Source of the DNA: Treponema sp. | GTDB lineage: Bacteria > Spirochaetota > Spirochaetia > Treponematales > Treponemataceae | DNA length: 64,000 nucleotides | Assembly: GCA_016286535.1 (NCBI GenBank) | Contig: JAEESZ010000008.1 | Coordinates: 92,475 to 156,474, forward strand | Direction of reading: 5' to 3' | Shown here: positions 37,495 through 46,224 of the stretch, piece after piece | How positions within the stretch are numbered: the first letter of the stretch is position 1 | Layout of the letters: every line of letters starts with the position of its first letter | The notes under the pieces: model-generated | What the model saw: only the letters and a program-made list of their open reading frames with translations | Databases searched by the model: none | What the model was told of the DNA's origin: nothing | Program-made: the position numbers and the translations under genes

Positions 37495-38904
37495 ATGGAT
37501 TTAGAATCTTTAAAACAATTGGCTCAGTCAGTTACAGATGTAGCTGAAGTTCAGACTCAAGAAAAGAAAGAAAACTCTGTCTATATAGATTTTAAGATGG
37601 TAACTTTTTCTCTTGCAGGAAAAGATTACGGAATTGACATCATGTATGTAAAGGAAATTGCTAAGGCCGGACAGTTTACTTATGTTCCAAATGTACTTCC
37701 TTTCGTTCTTGGTGTATACAATCTCCGTGGTGAAATTATCCCGATTCTTGATTTAAGACTTTTCTTTAATATTGATGTTCCTCCACGAAAAGAAAATAAA
37801 CTTGAAAATATGTTAATTCTTTCTGTAGATGAACAGATTTTTGGTCTTGTAGTAGATAAGATTGATAAGGTTGTTGGTATTCAGAAAAGTACCATTCAGC
37901 CTCCACATCCATTATTTGGTGATATAAACATCAAATATATTGATGGTGTTGTTGAATCAAATAAAAATCTTTATGTTTTACTTGATGTAACTAAGATTTT
38001 TACTTCTACAGACTCAGAAAGTGTTGAAAATGTAAAACTTTCTTATACTCTTCAAAAAAGAGCTGAGTATTCTGCAAATACAAATGCCGTAAGAAAAATT
38101 GAAGAAACAAAAACTGCACCTTCAGCTGCTGCAGCGCCTGCTGTAAGCGCCATTGATCAGAAAGTGGAAGAAGGACTGAAGTTTGTAAAAGAAAGCTTAA
38201 AAAACTATAAACAGTTTTATGTAACTGCTGCAAATGAGGACTGGGTAAGACGCCGCTATAATGAATGGCTGCAGACAAAAGGCCAGTCTAAGGCTCAGTT
38301 ACAGAATGCAGATGATTGTGACGAATTCTTAAAACCCTTCTGGTCATCTTTTACCGGGAGCTGGTGGAATAAAGAATACGCAGAAACTTTAGAAAAAGTC
38401 CTTCCAGATAATTCTGCAAAGCAGATAATTGTATGGAACCCTGGCTGTTCTAAAGGAGTAGAATCATATTCTCTCGCTTGTGTTCTCAAGAACCGTTATC
38501 CAAATGCAAAAATTAGAGTTTATGCACAGGATGTAGATTTGCTTTCTGTTTCTAATGCTGCTTTGTTATCTGTACCAAATAATTTAGTTGATGACTGGTA
38601 TGGCCCTTATTTGACAAAAAAGGCAAATGGGGAATATACTTTTAATCAGGAAATTAAAGAAAGTGTAATGTTTGAATATCACGATTGTAAAAATACAAAT
38701 GCATTACCTATGGTTGATGTAGTATTTGCACGTGATGTAATATCATTATTAGACGAATCTGCCCAGCAGACCGTTATTAATGATTTTATGGAAAAATTAA
38801 AGGGAAATGGTATTGTAATTCTTGGTGAAAATGAAGCAATGCCTTCCGCAATTAATTTTGGTGAAAAAACTGTAAACATGATTGTTGCATATACTAAAGA
38901 CTAA
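37495..38904 (+). CDS. cheW: CheW-CheR fusion protein
   Basis: Residues about 25-180 are a CheW adaptor domain (VTFSLAGKDYGIDIMYVKEI, VLGVYNLRGEIIPILDLRLF, FGLVVDKIDKVVGI). After an Ala/Pro linker, residues about 215-465 match the SAM-binding half of the CheR methyltransferase: WNPGCSKGVESYSLACVLKN is the SAM loop, YAQDVDLLSVSNAAL the acidic loop, FARDVISLLDES the FxRN-type motif with Asp in place of Asn, and GNGIVILGENEAM the final strand. The CheR N-terminal helical domain is missing. It probably tunes receptor arrays rather than acting as a full methyltransferase. Same place in the operon as the long treponemal CheW. It lies 9 bases after cheA. Confidence 0.9.
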   Translation: MDLESLKQLAQSVTDVAEVQTQEKKENSVYIDFKMVTFSLAGKDYGIDIMYVKEIAKAGQFTYVPNVLPFVLGVYNLRGEIIPILDLRLFFNIDVPPRKENKLENMLILSVDEQIFGLVVDKIDKVVGIQKSTIQPPHPLFGDINIKYIDGVVESNKNLYVLLDVTKIFTSTDSESVENVKLSYTLQKRAEYSANTNAVRKIEETKTAPSAAAAPAVSAIDQKVEEGLKFVKESLKNYKQFYVTAANEDWVRRRYNEWLQTKGQSKAQLQNADDCDEFLKPFWSSFTGSWWNKEYAETLEKVLPDNSAKQIIVWNPGCSKGVESYSLACVLKNRYPNAKIRVYAQDVDLLSVSNAALLSVPNNLVDDWYGPYLTKKANGEYTFNQEIKESVMFEYHDCKNTNALPMVDVVFARDVISLLDESAQQTVINDFMEKLKGNGIVILGENEAMPSAINFGEKTVNMIVAYTKD

Positions 38905-38919
38905 TAATAGGAGAAGAAA

Positions 38920-39402
38920 ATGCGTGTAGAGTATATCAATCCGTTTGTTGAAACATCCTTCCGTGTTCTTCAAGAAGTTCTTGGGGGCGCAGAAGTAAAA
39001 AGAGGTGATTTATACTTAAAATCAACTGCAATGCCAGTTATGGGTGTAGCTGTTCTTGTTGGATTAGCAGGAGATGTTGAAGGTCGTGTACTTTTTGATA
39101 TGACTATGGAAACAGCATTGAACATTGCATCTGCAATGAACGGTGAAACACTCCCAGAATTCGACGATTTGGCAAAAGCTACTATTAGTGAGCTTGCAAA
39201 CCTTATCACAGCTCAGGCAGTAACTAAATTGCATGAACTTGGATTTAAGTTTGACCTTACACCTCCAGCTTTGTTTGTAGGCCAGAAAATGGAAATTGCA
39301 GCTTTAGGAGGAACTACAGATAGCGTTGAAGCTCTTATTGTACCTCTTATTTCTGATTGTGGTAAAATTGAAGTAAACGTTTCTATTAGGGAACGAGCAT
39401 AA
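38920..39402 (+). CDS. cheX: Chemotaxis phosphatase CheX
   Basis: The 160-residue product fits CheX, the phosphatase that clears phospho-CheY in spirochaetes. The ExxN catalytic helix is visible in ATISELANLITAQAVTKL. Other family parts are VEYINPFVETSFRVLQEVLG at the N-terminus, a central GLAGDVEGRVLFDMTMETAL and the C-terminal LIVPLISDCGKIEVNVSIRE. It lies 15 bases after the CheW-CheR gene and 15 bases before cheY, with AGGAGAAG as ribosome-binding site. Its presence replaces CheZ. Confidence 0.95.
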   Translation: MRVEYINPFVETSFRVLQEVLGGAEVKRGDLYLKSTAMPVMGVAVLVGLAGDVEGRVLFDMTMETALNIASAMNGETLPEFDDLAKATISELANLITAQAVTKLHELGFKFDLTPPALFVGQKMEIAALGGTTDSVEALIVPLISDCGKIEVNVSIRERA

Positions 39403-39417
39403 AAAAGGGAGAAATTC

Positions 39418-39852
39418 ATGAAAACAACACAAGATTATCCAACAATTAACGACCGTCCACCAGAAGGTCGCAAAGATGATGGAACTGCTTTTAGAGTTTT
39501 AGTCGTTGATGATTCTATGTTCGTTGCTAAACAGCTTGGACAGATTTTATCTAGCGAAGGTTATGAGATTGTAGCAACTGCAGCCGACGGAAAAGAAGGT
39601 GTAGATAAATATAAAGAATTATGTCCAAATGTTGACCTTGTAACAATGGATATTACAATGCCAAAAATGGATGGAATTACAGCTCTGGAACAGATTATGG
39701 CTTTTGATAAGAATGCAAAAGTTGTAATGGTATCTGCTCTTGGAAAAGAAGAGCTTGTAAAGAAATCTTTAATGGTTGGTGCAAAGAGTTATATTATTAA
39801 ACCTCTTGACCGCAAAAAGGTATTGGAAAGAATTTCTAAGGTTTTACAGTAG
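39418..39852 (+). CDS. cheY: Chemotaxis response regulator CheY
   Basis: A single receiver domain of 144 residues with a short N-terminal extension of about 25. The acidic pair is in VLVVDDSMFVAKQLGQ, the phosphorylation site is Asp78 in LVTMDITMPKMDG, the conserved Ser and Lys are in VVMVSALGKEELVKKS and YIIKPLDRKKVLE. It should bind the flagellar switch to change rotation of the periplasmic flagella. Last gene of the chemotaxis operon, GGGAG ribosome-binding site, with a long hairpin after it. Confidence 0.97.
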   Translation: MKTTQDYPTINDRPPEGRKDDGTAFRVLVVDDSMFVAKQLGQILSSEGYEIVATAADGKEGVDKYKELCPNVDLVTMDITMPKMDGITALEQIMAFDKNAKVVMVSALGKEELVKKSLMVGAKSYIIKPLDRKKVLERISKVLQ

Positions 39853-39860
39853 GAATTCAA

Positions 39861-39904
39861 ACCGGACTTTAGTTTTATAAGTAATTTTTTTACTAAAGTC
39901 CGGT
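39861..39904. terminator. Long hairpin between cheY and the convergent regulator gene
   Basis: ACCGGACTTTAGT (39861-39873) pairs perfectly with ACTAAAGTCCGGT (39892-39904), thirteen pairs, loop of 18 bases rich in T. The T-tract after it on either strand is imperfect, but its position between two convergent genes fits a bidirectional terminator. Confidence 0.72.
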
Positions 39905-39908
39905 AGTT

Positions 39909-40667
39909 TTATTTTAACTCATATCCGTTTTTCTTTTTAACTAAAGTCAAAATACAGTTCGGATCTTTCTCTATATAATTTTTTAATCTTGATATATTAA
40001 CCCGTGTTGAATCCACACTTATCTTTGTAAATCTCCTGGAATAAATTTCTGCAAGTTTACTGATGCTGATAGGATTTCCTTTATTCTCTATAAATATTTT
40101 TAATGTATTATATAAGTTTTGGGGCAGCTTTACTCTTTTTCTAAAGCTTTCAATCATACTGTCATAGGAAAACTCTTTTAGTCTTTCCCTTAAGGATTTT
40201 TTAAATTCTTCCGGAATGGGTTTTGGCTTTTGCATTAAGGGAATGTATTGGGATAAATCATCAGATTCTACAATATCTGCTAATTTCTCAAAAAAACTTT
40301 TGTAACTCTTTTCATTTTTTTTAAAGAGTTTATAGGAGGGCGAAGTTTCTTCGTTAAAGGCAAGGCATTCCTTTATGTAGCCCCACCAGTGATTTGCCCG
40401 GTTAGACCTGGTAATACAGGGGTCATTATAAAAAATTACAGGGGTGTAAATATCATCGCTTAGAAGGGCAGTATAAAGATTAAAAGAATCATGGTTGTAA
40501 ATAAGATAATCAGCAACAATTAAATCAGGATATTCTATTGAATTCTTCATTCCCAGAAAAAAGGCTTCAAGATCACTGTAAAAAATACAAAAATGTCCTG
40601 TCTTACGAATTTCTTCGCATAAAATATAACCAATTTCAACCTGGCTTGTAATAAGATAAACTTTCAT
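39909..40667 (-). CDS. Response-regulator-like transcription factor with atypical receiver
   Basis: The 252-residue product begins MKVYLITSQVEIGYIL, a receiver-like first strand in which the usual acidic pair is missing, and keeps an Asp in DLIVADYLIYNHD where the phospho-acceptor would lie. The last 75 residues form a winged-helix-like DNA-binding domain: LYNTLKIFIENKGNPISISK, LAEIYSRRF, VDSTRVNISRLKNYIEKDPN and the hairpin LTLVKKKNGYELK, OmpR-like. Probably phosphorylation-independent. ATG 40667 is chosen because TATAAT lies seven bases upstream and the longer frame to 40781 overlaps malQ. It converges on cheY. The target is unknown. Confidence 0.72.
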   Translation of the reverse strand: MKVYLITSQVEIGYILCEEIRKTGHFCIFYSDLEAFFLGMKNSIEYPDLIVADYLIYNHDSFNLYTALLSDDIYTPVIFYNDPCITRSNRANHWWGYIKECLAFNEETSPSYKLFKKNEKSYKSFFEKLADIVESDDLSQYIPLMQKPKPIPEEFKKSLRERLKEFSYDSMIESFRKRVKLPQNLYNTLKIFIENKGNPISISKLAEIYSRRFTKISVDSTRVNISRLKNYIEKDPNCILTLVKKKNGYELK

Positions 40668-40745
40668 ACCTTGTATTATAAACCAATTAAAAAATAAATG
40701 GAAAAAAAGACTTTTCTGTGGTAAATTTTTTATAGAGGTATACTT

Positions 40746-42329
40746 ATGAATAAAAGCAGACATTGTGGAATTCTTCTTCATCCAACATCATTACCAGGAA
40801 CATACGGCTGTGGAACAATTGGCCTTTATGCTTATAAATTTATAGACTGGTTAAAAGAAGCAGGTCAGTCCTTGTGGCAGATTCTTCCTTTAGGTCCAAC
40901 AGGATATGGAGATTCGCCTTATGCATCTTTTTCTACCTTTGCGGGAAATCCTCTTTTAATAGATTTAGATTTACTTTTACAAAAGGGCTGGACAGAAAAA
41001 TCAATAATCAGACCTGCTGAATATATAAAAAAAGATGGAAATATTGATTTTGGTGCCCTGGTCTGGTGGAAAATCCCTGTATTAAAAAATTCTGCCCTTT
41101 ATTTTTTAGATAATGCCGGTAAAGAAGATTTACAGCTTTATAAGGATTTTTGTAAGAATAATAAAAGCTGGCTGGATGATTTTTCTTTGTTTATGAGTAT
41201 AAAAGCCTTTTATGATAAAAAGGCAGGAGAAGAAAAGAGTCCTTCTTCCATATGGTATGCTTACTGGCCACAGAAGCTTGCTGCTCACGAGGAGACTGCT
41301 CTTTCTGAATGGAAAAAAGATAATGCCAGTGATATAGAAATATATAAGGTAATTCAATTCTTCTTTGATTTTCAGTGGAAAGAATTAAAAGCCTATGCAA
41401 ATAAAAATGGAATAAAGATAATTGGTGATATTCCAATTTTTGTTGCTATAGACAGTGCAGATGTATGGGCAAATCAAAAATATTTTCAGCTTGATAAGGA
41501 TGGAAAACCTCTTTGCGTAGCAGGTGTTCCTCCTGATTATTTTAGTGCCGACGGTCAGCTCTGGGGAAATCCTTTATATGACTGGGATTGTATGAAGCAA
41601 AGCGGATATGACTGGTGGATAAAAAGAATAAAAAGAGTTTTTGATTTAACTGATATTTTACGTATTGATCACTTCAGGGGCTTTGAAGCTTACTGGTCTG
41701 TTCCTTTTGGGGCAAAAAATGCAATAGGCGGCCAGTGGAAAAAAGGACCTGGGCTTGATCTTTTTAAGACAATAAAACGTAAATTAGGGGATATTCCTGT
41801 TATTGCTGAAGATTTAGGGGTTATAACAGATGAAGTCCGCCTTTTAAGAGAGCAGTCTGGTTTTCCTGGTATGAAGGTCTTACAGTTTGCCTTTAGTCCG
41901 GAAGAAATTGCAGAAAATGGTATGGTAAATGCCTTTATGCCTCATATGTTTGAATCCAGCAATTGTGTTGTATATACCGGTACTCACGATAATGATACTT
42001 TACAGGGCTGGCTTAATAATTGCTCCGAAAAGCAGCTTAAAATTGTAGCAGATTATGTGACTGCAAGTGACTTAAAAGAAAGTGAATATAATAATCTTTT
42101 GAAAAATGGAAAACTCAGAAAGCTTGTAATAAAAGCAGCTATTTCTTCCTGTGCAGATAACTGTGTAATTCCAATGCAGGATATTATCGGTTGTGGAAAT
42201 GAAGCCAGAATGAATATGCCTTCAACTACCGGCAGTAACTGGACCTGGAGAATGAAAAGTAAGGATTTGAATGAAAAAGCCGCAAAGGAACTTTTGTTTT
42301 TGACTGAACTTTACGGCAGAAAAAACTAA
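40746..42329 (+). CDS. malQ: 4-alpha-glucanotransferase (amylomaltase), GH77
   Basis: The 527-residue product starts with GILLHPTSLPGTYGCGTIG and continues with LWQILPLGPTGYGDSPYASF, typical of GH77. The catalytic residues are in LRIDHFRGFEAYWSVP (nucleophile Asp), VIAEDLGVITDEV (acid/base Glu) and YTGTHDNDTLQGW. It transfers maltosyl or longer glucan chains and releases glucose, a cytoplasmic step in maltodextrin or glycogen use. An AGAGG ribosome-binding site lies ahead. Its 3' end overlaps the convergent LuxR-type regulator by 4 bases. The adjacent sugar-binding-type histidine kinase may regulate it; that is inference. Confidence 0.96.
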   Translation: MNKSRHCGILLHPTSLPGTYGCGTIGLYAYKFIDWLKEAGQSLWQILPLGPTGYGDSPYASFSTFAGNPLLIDLDLLLQKGWTEKSIIRPAEYIKKDGNIDFGALVWWKIPVLKNSALYFLDNAGKEDLQLYKDFCKNNKSWLDDFSLFMSIKAFYDKKAGEEKSPSSIWYAYWPQKLAAHEETALSEWKKDNASDIEIYKVIQFFFDFQWKELKAYANKNGIKIIGDIPIFVAIDSADVWANQKYFQLDKDGKPLCVAGVPPDYFSADGQLWGNPLYDWDCMKQSGYDWWIKRIKRVFDLTDILRIDHFRGFEAYWSVPFGAKNAIGGQWKKGPGLDLFKTIKRKLGDIPVIAEDLGVITDEVRLLREQSGFPGMKVLQFAFSPEEIAENGMVNAFMPHMFESSNCVVYTGTHDNDTLQGWLNNCSEKQLKIVADYVTASDLKESEYNNLLKNGKLRKLVIKAAISSCADNCVIPMQDIIGCGNEARMNMPSTTGSNWTWRMKSKDLNEKAAKELLFLTELYGRKN

Positions 42330-42970
42330 ACCGCTTTATTTGTCCATTCAATGGCCATCTGTCTGAGTTCTGCAGATGAGGCACAGTGAAGTTTTGCTTT
42401 TATATTTTCTTTGTGAGTATCAATTGTTTTGATGCTCAGATTAAGTTTATTTGCAATTTCTACTGTGCCAAGGCCCTTTCCAATAAGGGTAAAAATCTGC
42501 AGCTGACGGTCAGAAAGTTCTGAAATTGTATCGAAAGCAGATTTATTATCTTTTTTATCTATGCTGTTTAGTCTCTTTTTTTCTTCGTCGCTAAGGTAGA
42601 TGTCTCCGTTAATTACAGTCTGAATTGCGGTTATGACCATAGATTCAGCTTCTTCTTTCATAATGTAACCGCTGGCACCAGCCTTAATTGCTCTTTCTGC
42701 GTAAAAGCGTTCATCGTGCATAGAAAGAACCAGAATCTTTGTTTTTGGATGAATTACAACAATATCTTTAATAAGTTCAAGACCATCTTCCTGGCCCAGG
42801 TTTAAATCTACAATAGCCAGATTTGGATTTAAGCTGTCTAAAAGATTAAGGGCTTCGTTTCTGTCCTTTGCTGTTCCGATTACTTTGAAATTACCTTGTG
42901 TTTCTATAAGTTGACTCAAGCCGCGACTAAATAAAGGATGATCATCTATAATAATTACTGAATATTCCAT
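42326..42970 (-). CDS. NarL/LuxR-family response regulator
   Basis: The 214-residue product has a receiver (VIIIDDHPLFSRGLSQLIET, phospho-Asp in LAIVDLNLGQEDGLEL, Lys-containing SGYIMKEEAESMV) and a LuxR-type helix-turn-helix, LSDRQLQIFTLIGKGLGTVE continuing to IKTIDTHKENIKAKL. It is divergent from the sugar-binding-type histidine kinase, 46 bases away, and is probably its partner. The start codon is preceded by TATTAT with seven bases between, so the mRNA may be leaderless. Target genes are unknown, but malQ and the CHR transporter are neighbours. Confidence 0.92.
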   Translation of the reverse strand: MEYSVIIIDDHPLFSRGLSQLIETQGNFKVIGTAKDRNEALNLLDSLNPNLAIVDLNLGQEDGLELIKDIVVIHPKTKILVLSMHDERFYAERAIKAGASGYIMKEEAESMVITAIQTVINGDIYLSDEEKKRLNSIDKKDNKSAFDTISELSDRQLQIFTLIGKGLGTVEIANKLNLSIKTIDTHKENIKAKLHCASSAELRQMAIEWTNKAV

Positions 42971-43004
42971 ATTAATAATAATATCATAAAAAAAAGAATT
43001 ACGG

Positions 43005-43010
43005 TATAAT
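43005..43010 (+). promoter_or_regulatory. -10 box six bases before the kinase start codon
   Basis: TATAAT (43005-43010), then six bases, then ATG at 43017. The opposite-strand regulator gene has its own TATTAT about seven bases before its ATG, so both promoters share the 46-base gap. No clear -35 box is seen. Confidence 0.5.
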
Positions 43011-43016
43011 TTTTCT

Positions 43017-45074
43017 ATGCGAATTGGTTTAGTTCTTAACGTTCTTGATGAAGAATATCAGATTTCGATTTACAGGGGCATAAAAAATTGTGCCATAGAG
43101 AAGGGAATAGATTTAATCTGCTTCCAGCATCAGAATAAAAGCATAAATGACAATCCCCTTATAGTTAATTACAGCAATAATAAAAAGTCCTACTTTAATG
43201 TGGATGGAATTATTTTACTTACATCTGTATTAGTAGACAGTAATGATTACAGGACTAAGGCTGATGTAGAAAAAATCTGGGGAAAAATTCCTGTTGTTTC
43301 AATGGGACAGAAAATAAACGGAATACCATCTTTTTTAATTAAAACAGATGATTCTATGAAGGAACTGGTTGAACATCTTGTTATGCATCATAAGTACAGA
43401 AATTTCTTTTATATGAGCGGACCGCAAAATCATGCAGATGCAATAACCCGCGAAAAGGTCTTTACTCAGATGATGGATAAATACTCAGCACTTTATCCGG
43501 AATTAAAGTATAAGATAAAGCATGGTATGTTTACCCAGCATGCGGCCATAAAAGTTATGGAAGAATTTTTCCTTGAAAATCCGGGAGAAAACCTTGATGT
43601 TGTTGTCTGTGCAAATGATACTATGGCTCTTGGAGTTTATAAATTCTTTAAGATGAATCAGGATAATCCTGACGTAAAGGAATGTGCCGTTACCGGTTTT
43701 GATGATATTCCACAGGCTAAATTTGAGATTCCTGCCTTTACAACAATCAGGCAGCCTCTTGCAGAAATCGGAGAAAAATCGCTGAATGCACTTATAGATA
43801 TAATCAATGGAAAAACTGTTGAAGATGAAGTTTATGCAAGTTCAAAGCTTATTGTCAGAGATTCCTGCGGCTGTAATACCACAATGAATGATGAAAAGTG
43901 GCGGGCAAATTATTTACAGCAGATTCAGCTCAGATATATACAGTCAGATCATTATCTTAAGCTGGTAGCAAGAAGCAGTATGGATTTAAACTCTTCTGAA
44001 TCTTTTGAAGGCATCAGATATGTTGTAAATAATTGTATGGAGCAGCTTGGCGTAAAGGATTTTTGTATACTGGTTGGCAGCGACAGGGTAAAGCCTTTGT
44101 ATGTAAGGTGTAATAATAATTACATGTATCATTTTTATGATAATGAAGAATGCAGTCTTTCTGTTTTTTACGAAAGGTTTTTAAAGGAAAGAAATCAGCA
44201 GTCAACCTGCCTTATTTATAAAAAACTTTATTCGGGTAAACAGCTGGTAGGAAGCATGCTTTATGATGGAAGTCATACTCTTCTGCCTTATCTGGTTACG
44301 GTTACGGTAAATATTGCTCATTCAATTGTCAGGGTTCAGGAAGAGGAAGAAAAGAAAAAGCATTCTGCCTGGCTCGAAAGAGAAGTTGTTGCCAGAACAA
44401 AGGAACTTGTAGAAGCAAATAATAAAAGAATGGAAGTTGAAGCCCAGGTGCTCCAGATAAGCGAAATGGAACGTTTTCGTTTTAGTACAGATTTACATGA
44501 TGATATTTGTCAGCGTCTGGCCGGTATTTCCATGCTCTGCCGCTGTTATGCTAATCAGGATAAGGCAATTTCTAAAAGTGATATGTCTGAACTGGCCCAG
44601 CTTATAAGCGACACCCTGCAGGCTACAAGACAATATGCCCACAATTCTTACCCTGTAGAACTTGAAAGACTTGGCTTAAAAGACAGTATAGAAAACCTTT
44701 GTAACAGTTTCGAAAAACAGCAGGGAATTAAATGCGGATGGTTCTGGAACGTAAATGAAAAGGTGGACTTTGATAATATTCAAAAATTGAATATCTTTAG
44801 AATCATACAGGAAGGCCTTCATAATGTTGCAAAGCATTCTCATGCCAGAAATGTTAATGTTTCTGTAACTCAAGATAAGGATACTATCTTTGTAAAAATT
44901 GATGATGATGGAATTGGAATGCCAAAAAATACCGGAGAAATAAAAACCGGTATGGGAATTAATTCTATGATTTACAGGGCAAATCAGATGGATGCAACCT
45001 TCTATATAGTTCCAAACGAAAAGGGCGGAACCTGCATAGATGTTCAGATGAAAATAAAGGATAAAAATGAATAA
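43017..45074 (+). CDS. Cytoplasmic histidine kinase with LacI-type sugar-binding sensor domain
   Basis: Residues about 1-285 match the LacI/GalR-type periplasmic-binding-protein fold (MRIGLVLNVLDEEYQISIYR, VDGIILLTSVL, VVVCANDTMALGVYKFF, AVTGFDDIPQAKFEIP, TIRQPLAEIGEKSLNALI) and end in IVRDSCGCN, a junction seen in spirochaete LacI-like sensors. A GAF-like middle region (about 300-450) and a coiled coil lead to a HisKA_3 helix pair with His494 in FSTDLHDDICQRLAG and a HATPase (IIQEGLHNVAKHSHARNVNV, DDDGIGMPKN, GMGINSM). There is no signal peptide or membrane helix, so it should sense an intracellular sugar. Its 3' end overlaps the first CHR transporter gene by 8 bases. Confidence 0.88.
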   Translation: MRIGLVLNVLDEEYQISIYRGIKNCAIEKGIDLICFQHQNKSINDNPLIVNYSNNKKSYFNVDGIILLTSVLVDSNDYRTKADVEKIWGKIPVVSMGQKINGIPSFLIKTDDSMKELVEHLVMHHKYRNFFYMSGPQNHADAITREKVFTQMMDKYSALYPELKYKIKHGMFTQHAAIKVMEEFFLENPGENLDVVVCANDTMALGVYKFFKMNQDNPDVKECAVTGFDDIPQAKFEIPAFTTIRQPLAEIGEKSLNALIDIINGKTVEDEVYASSKLIVRDSCGCNTTMNDEKWRANYLQQIQLRYIQSDHYLKLVARSSMDLNSSESFEGIRYVVNNCMEQLGVKDFCILVGSDRVKPLYVRCNNNYMYHFYDNEECSLSVFYERFLKERNQQSTCLIYKKLYSGKQLVGSMLYDGSHTLLPYLVTVTVNIAHSIVRVQEEEEKKKHSAWLEREVVARTKELVEANNKRMEVEAQVLQISEMERFRFSTDLHDDICQRLAGISMLCRCYANQDKAISKSDMSELAQLISDTLQATRQYAHNSYPVELERLGLKDSIENLCNSFEKQQGIKCGWFWNVNEKVDFDNIQKLNIFRIIQEGLHNVAKHSHARNVNVSVTQDKDTIFVKIDDDGIGMPKNTGEIKTGMGINSMIYRANQMDATFYIVPNEKGGTCIDVQMKIKDKNE

Positions 45075-45645
45075 ACTTAAAGAACTTTTTGATTTATATT
45101 TTACATTTTTGAAAATCGGTTCATTTACAATAGGCGGGGGGCTTGCAATGATGCCCATGATGTCAAGGGAACTGATTGAAAAAAGACACTGGATTAGCGA
45201 TGAGGAACTGCTGGATTATTATGCTGTAGGACAGAGTACTCCTGGGATTGTAGCTGTAAATGTAAGTACCTTTGTTGGCTATAAGCAGATGGGAGTTGTA
45301 GGGGGGATTTTTTCTACGGCTGGAATGGTAACTACTTCCCTTATTGTAATAATAATTCTTGCGGGGTTTATAAACTCTATTTCTGATTATCCTTTTATTC
45401 AAAAGGCTCTTACAGGTATTAATGTTGCCGTTGCAGCCCTTATGACTCATATTGTTTATAATTTTGCAAAGAAGAGCGTAAAAAAATGGTGGCATTTAAT
45501 TTGCCTCTTGGCATCTTTTACCCTGATTTTCTTTTTTAAGCTTCCTTCGTTTTATATTATAATTACATCTCTTTTAGCCGGCTGCCTTATTACAAAGATT
45601 AATCTTGATAAGGCAAAAAAAATGCAGAATAGTGAGGAAGTCTAG
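45067..45645 (+). CDS. Chromate/anion transporter half-subunit (CHR family), first
   Basis: The 192-residue product has the CHR fold: FLKIGSFTIGGGLAMMPMMS at the N-terminus, VGQSTPGIVAVNVSTFVGYK, and about five to six hydrophobic segments. Short CHR proteins work as a pair; a second copy follows after the stop with no gap, and both are needed in described two-gene systems. Substrate may be chromate or another anion; resistance is not implied. It overlaps the kinase gene by 8 bases, so it may be part of its operon and controlled by the same signal. Confidence 0.88.
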   Translation: MNKLKELFDLYFTFLKIGSFTIGGGLAMMPMMSRELIEKRHWISDEELLDYYAVGQSTPGIVAVNVSTFVGYKQMGVVGGIFSTAGMVTTSLIVIIILAGFINSISDYPFIQKALTGINVAVAALMTHIVYNFAKKSVKKWWHLICLLASFTLIFFFKLPSFYIIITSLLAGCLITKINLDKAKKMQNSEEV

Positions 45646-46218
45646 ATGTCTATATTTGCTTTATTTTGTACTTTTTTTTATATAGGTTTATTTACGATTG
45701 GAGGGGGAGTTGTTGCCATTACCCTTATGCAGCAGACTATTGTAGATAAGGGATTAATTTCTGTTGATCAGTTTTATAATATGATTGCAATTTCTGAAAG
45801 TACTCCGGGGCCTTTGGGAACAAATATGGCAACTTATATAGGTTACAATCTTCATGGAATTCCCGGGGCTATTGTAGCAACTACGGGAGAAGTTCTGCCA
45901 TCTTTGATAATTATTGTAATCATTGCAAGTCTGCTTAAAAAGTTTAATCAGAATCCTTATGTAAAAGGTTCTCTTGCCTTTTTAAGGCCTGTTACAACCG
46001 GAATGATACTTGTGCCTTTTGTGCAGATTTTTATTCATACCCTGGTAAAAGTTCCGGCTTCTTTAGATGTGCTTTCAAGTCTTCAGGGCTGGAAGGATTT
46101 ATTTAACTGGTACAGCCTTGCGGCCTATTTTGTATTTGTCTTTCTGCTTTTTAAATTTAAAATGCACCCTATAATTTTATTGATTATGGGTGCATTGTTT
46201 GGAATTATTTTCTGTTAG
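45646..46218 (+). CDS. Chromate/anion transporter half-subunit (CHR family), second
   Basis: The 190-residue product repeats the CHR signature: FFYIGLFTIGGGVVAITLMQ, MIAISESTPGPLGTNMATYI, then hydrophobic segments LPSLIIIVIIASLL and later VFVFLLFKFKMHPIILLIMG. It begins one base after the stop of the first half. Together they give one heteromeric transporter, the equivalent of a single long-chain CHR protein. A 9-bp inverted repeat (AATGCACCC with GGGTGCATT, 46161-46196) lies within the last codons. Confidence 0.88.
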   Translation: MSIFALFCTFFYIGLFTIGGGVVAITLMQQTIVDKGLISVDQFYNMIAISESTPGPLGTNMATYIGYNLHGIPGAIVATTGEVLPSLIIIVIIASLLKKFNQNPYVKGSLAFLRPVTTGMILVPFVQIFIHTLVKVPASLDVLSSLQGWKDLFNWYSLAAYFVFVFLLFKFKMHPIILLIMGALFGIIFC

Positions 46219-46224
46219 AAAATT

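Noticed and set aside
46161..46196. Inverted repeat AATGCACCC / GGGTGCATT inside the second CHR gene
   Set aside because: It lies in coding sequence and has no T-run after it on either strand, so I do not call it a terminator.
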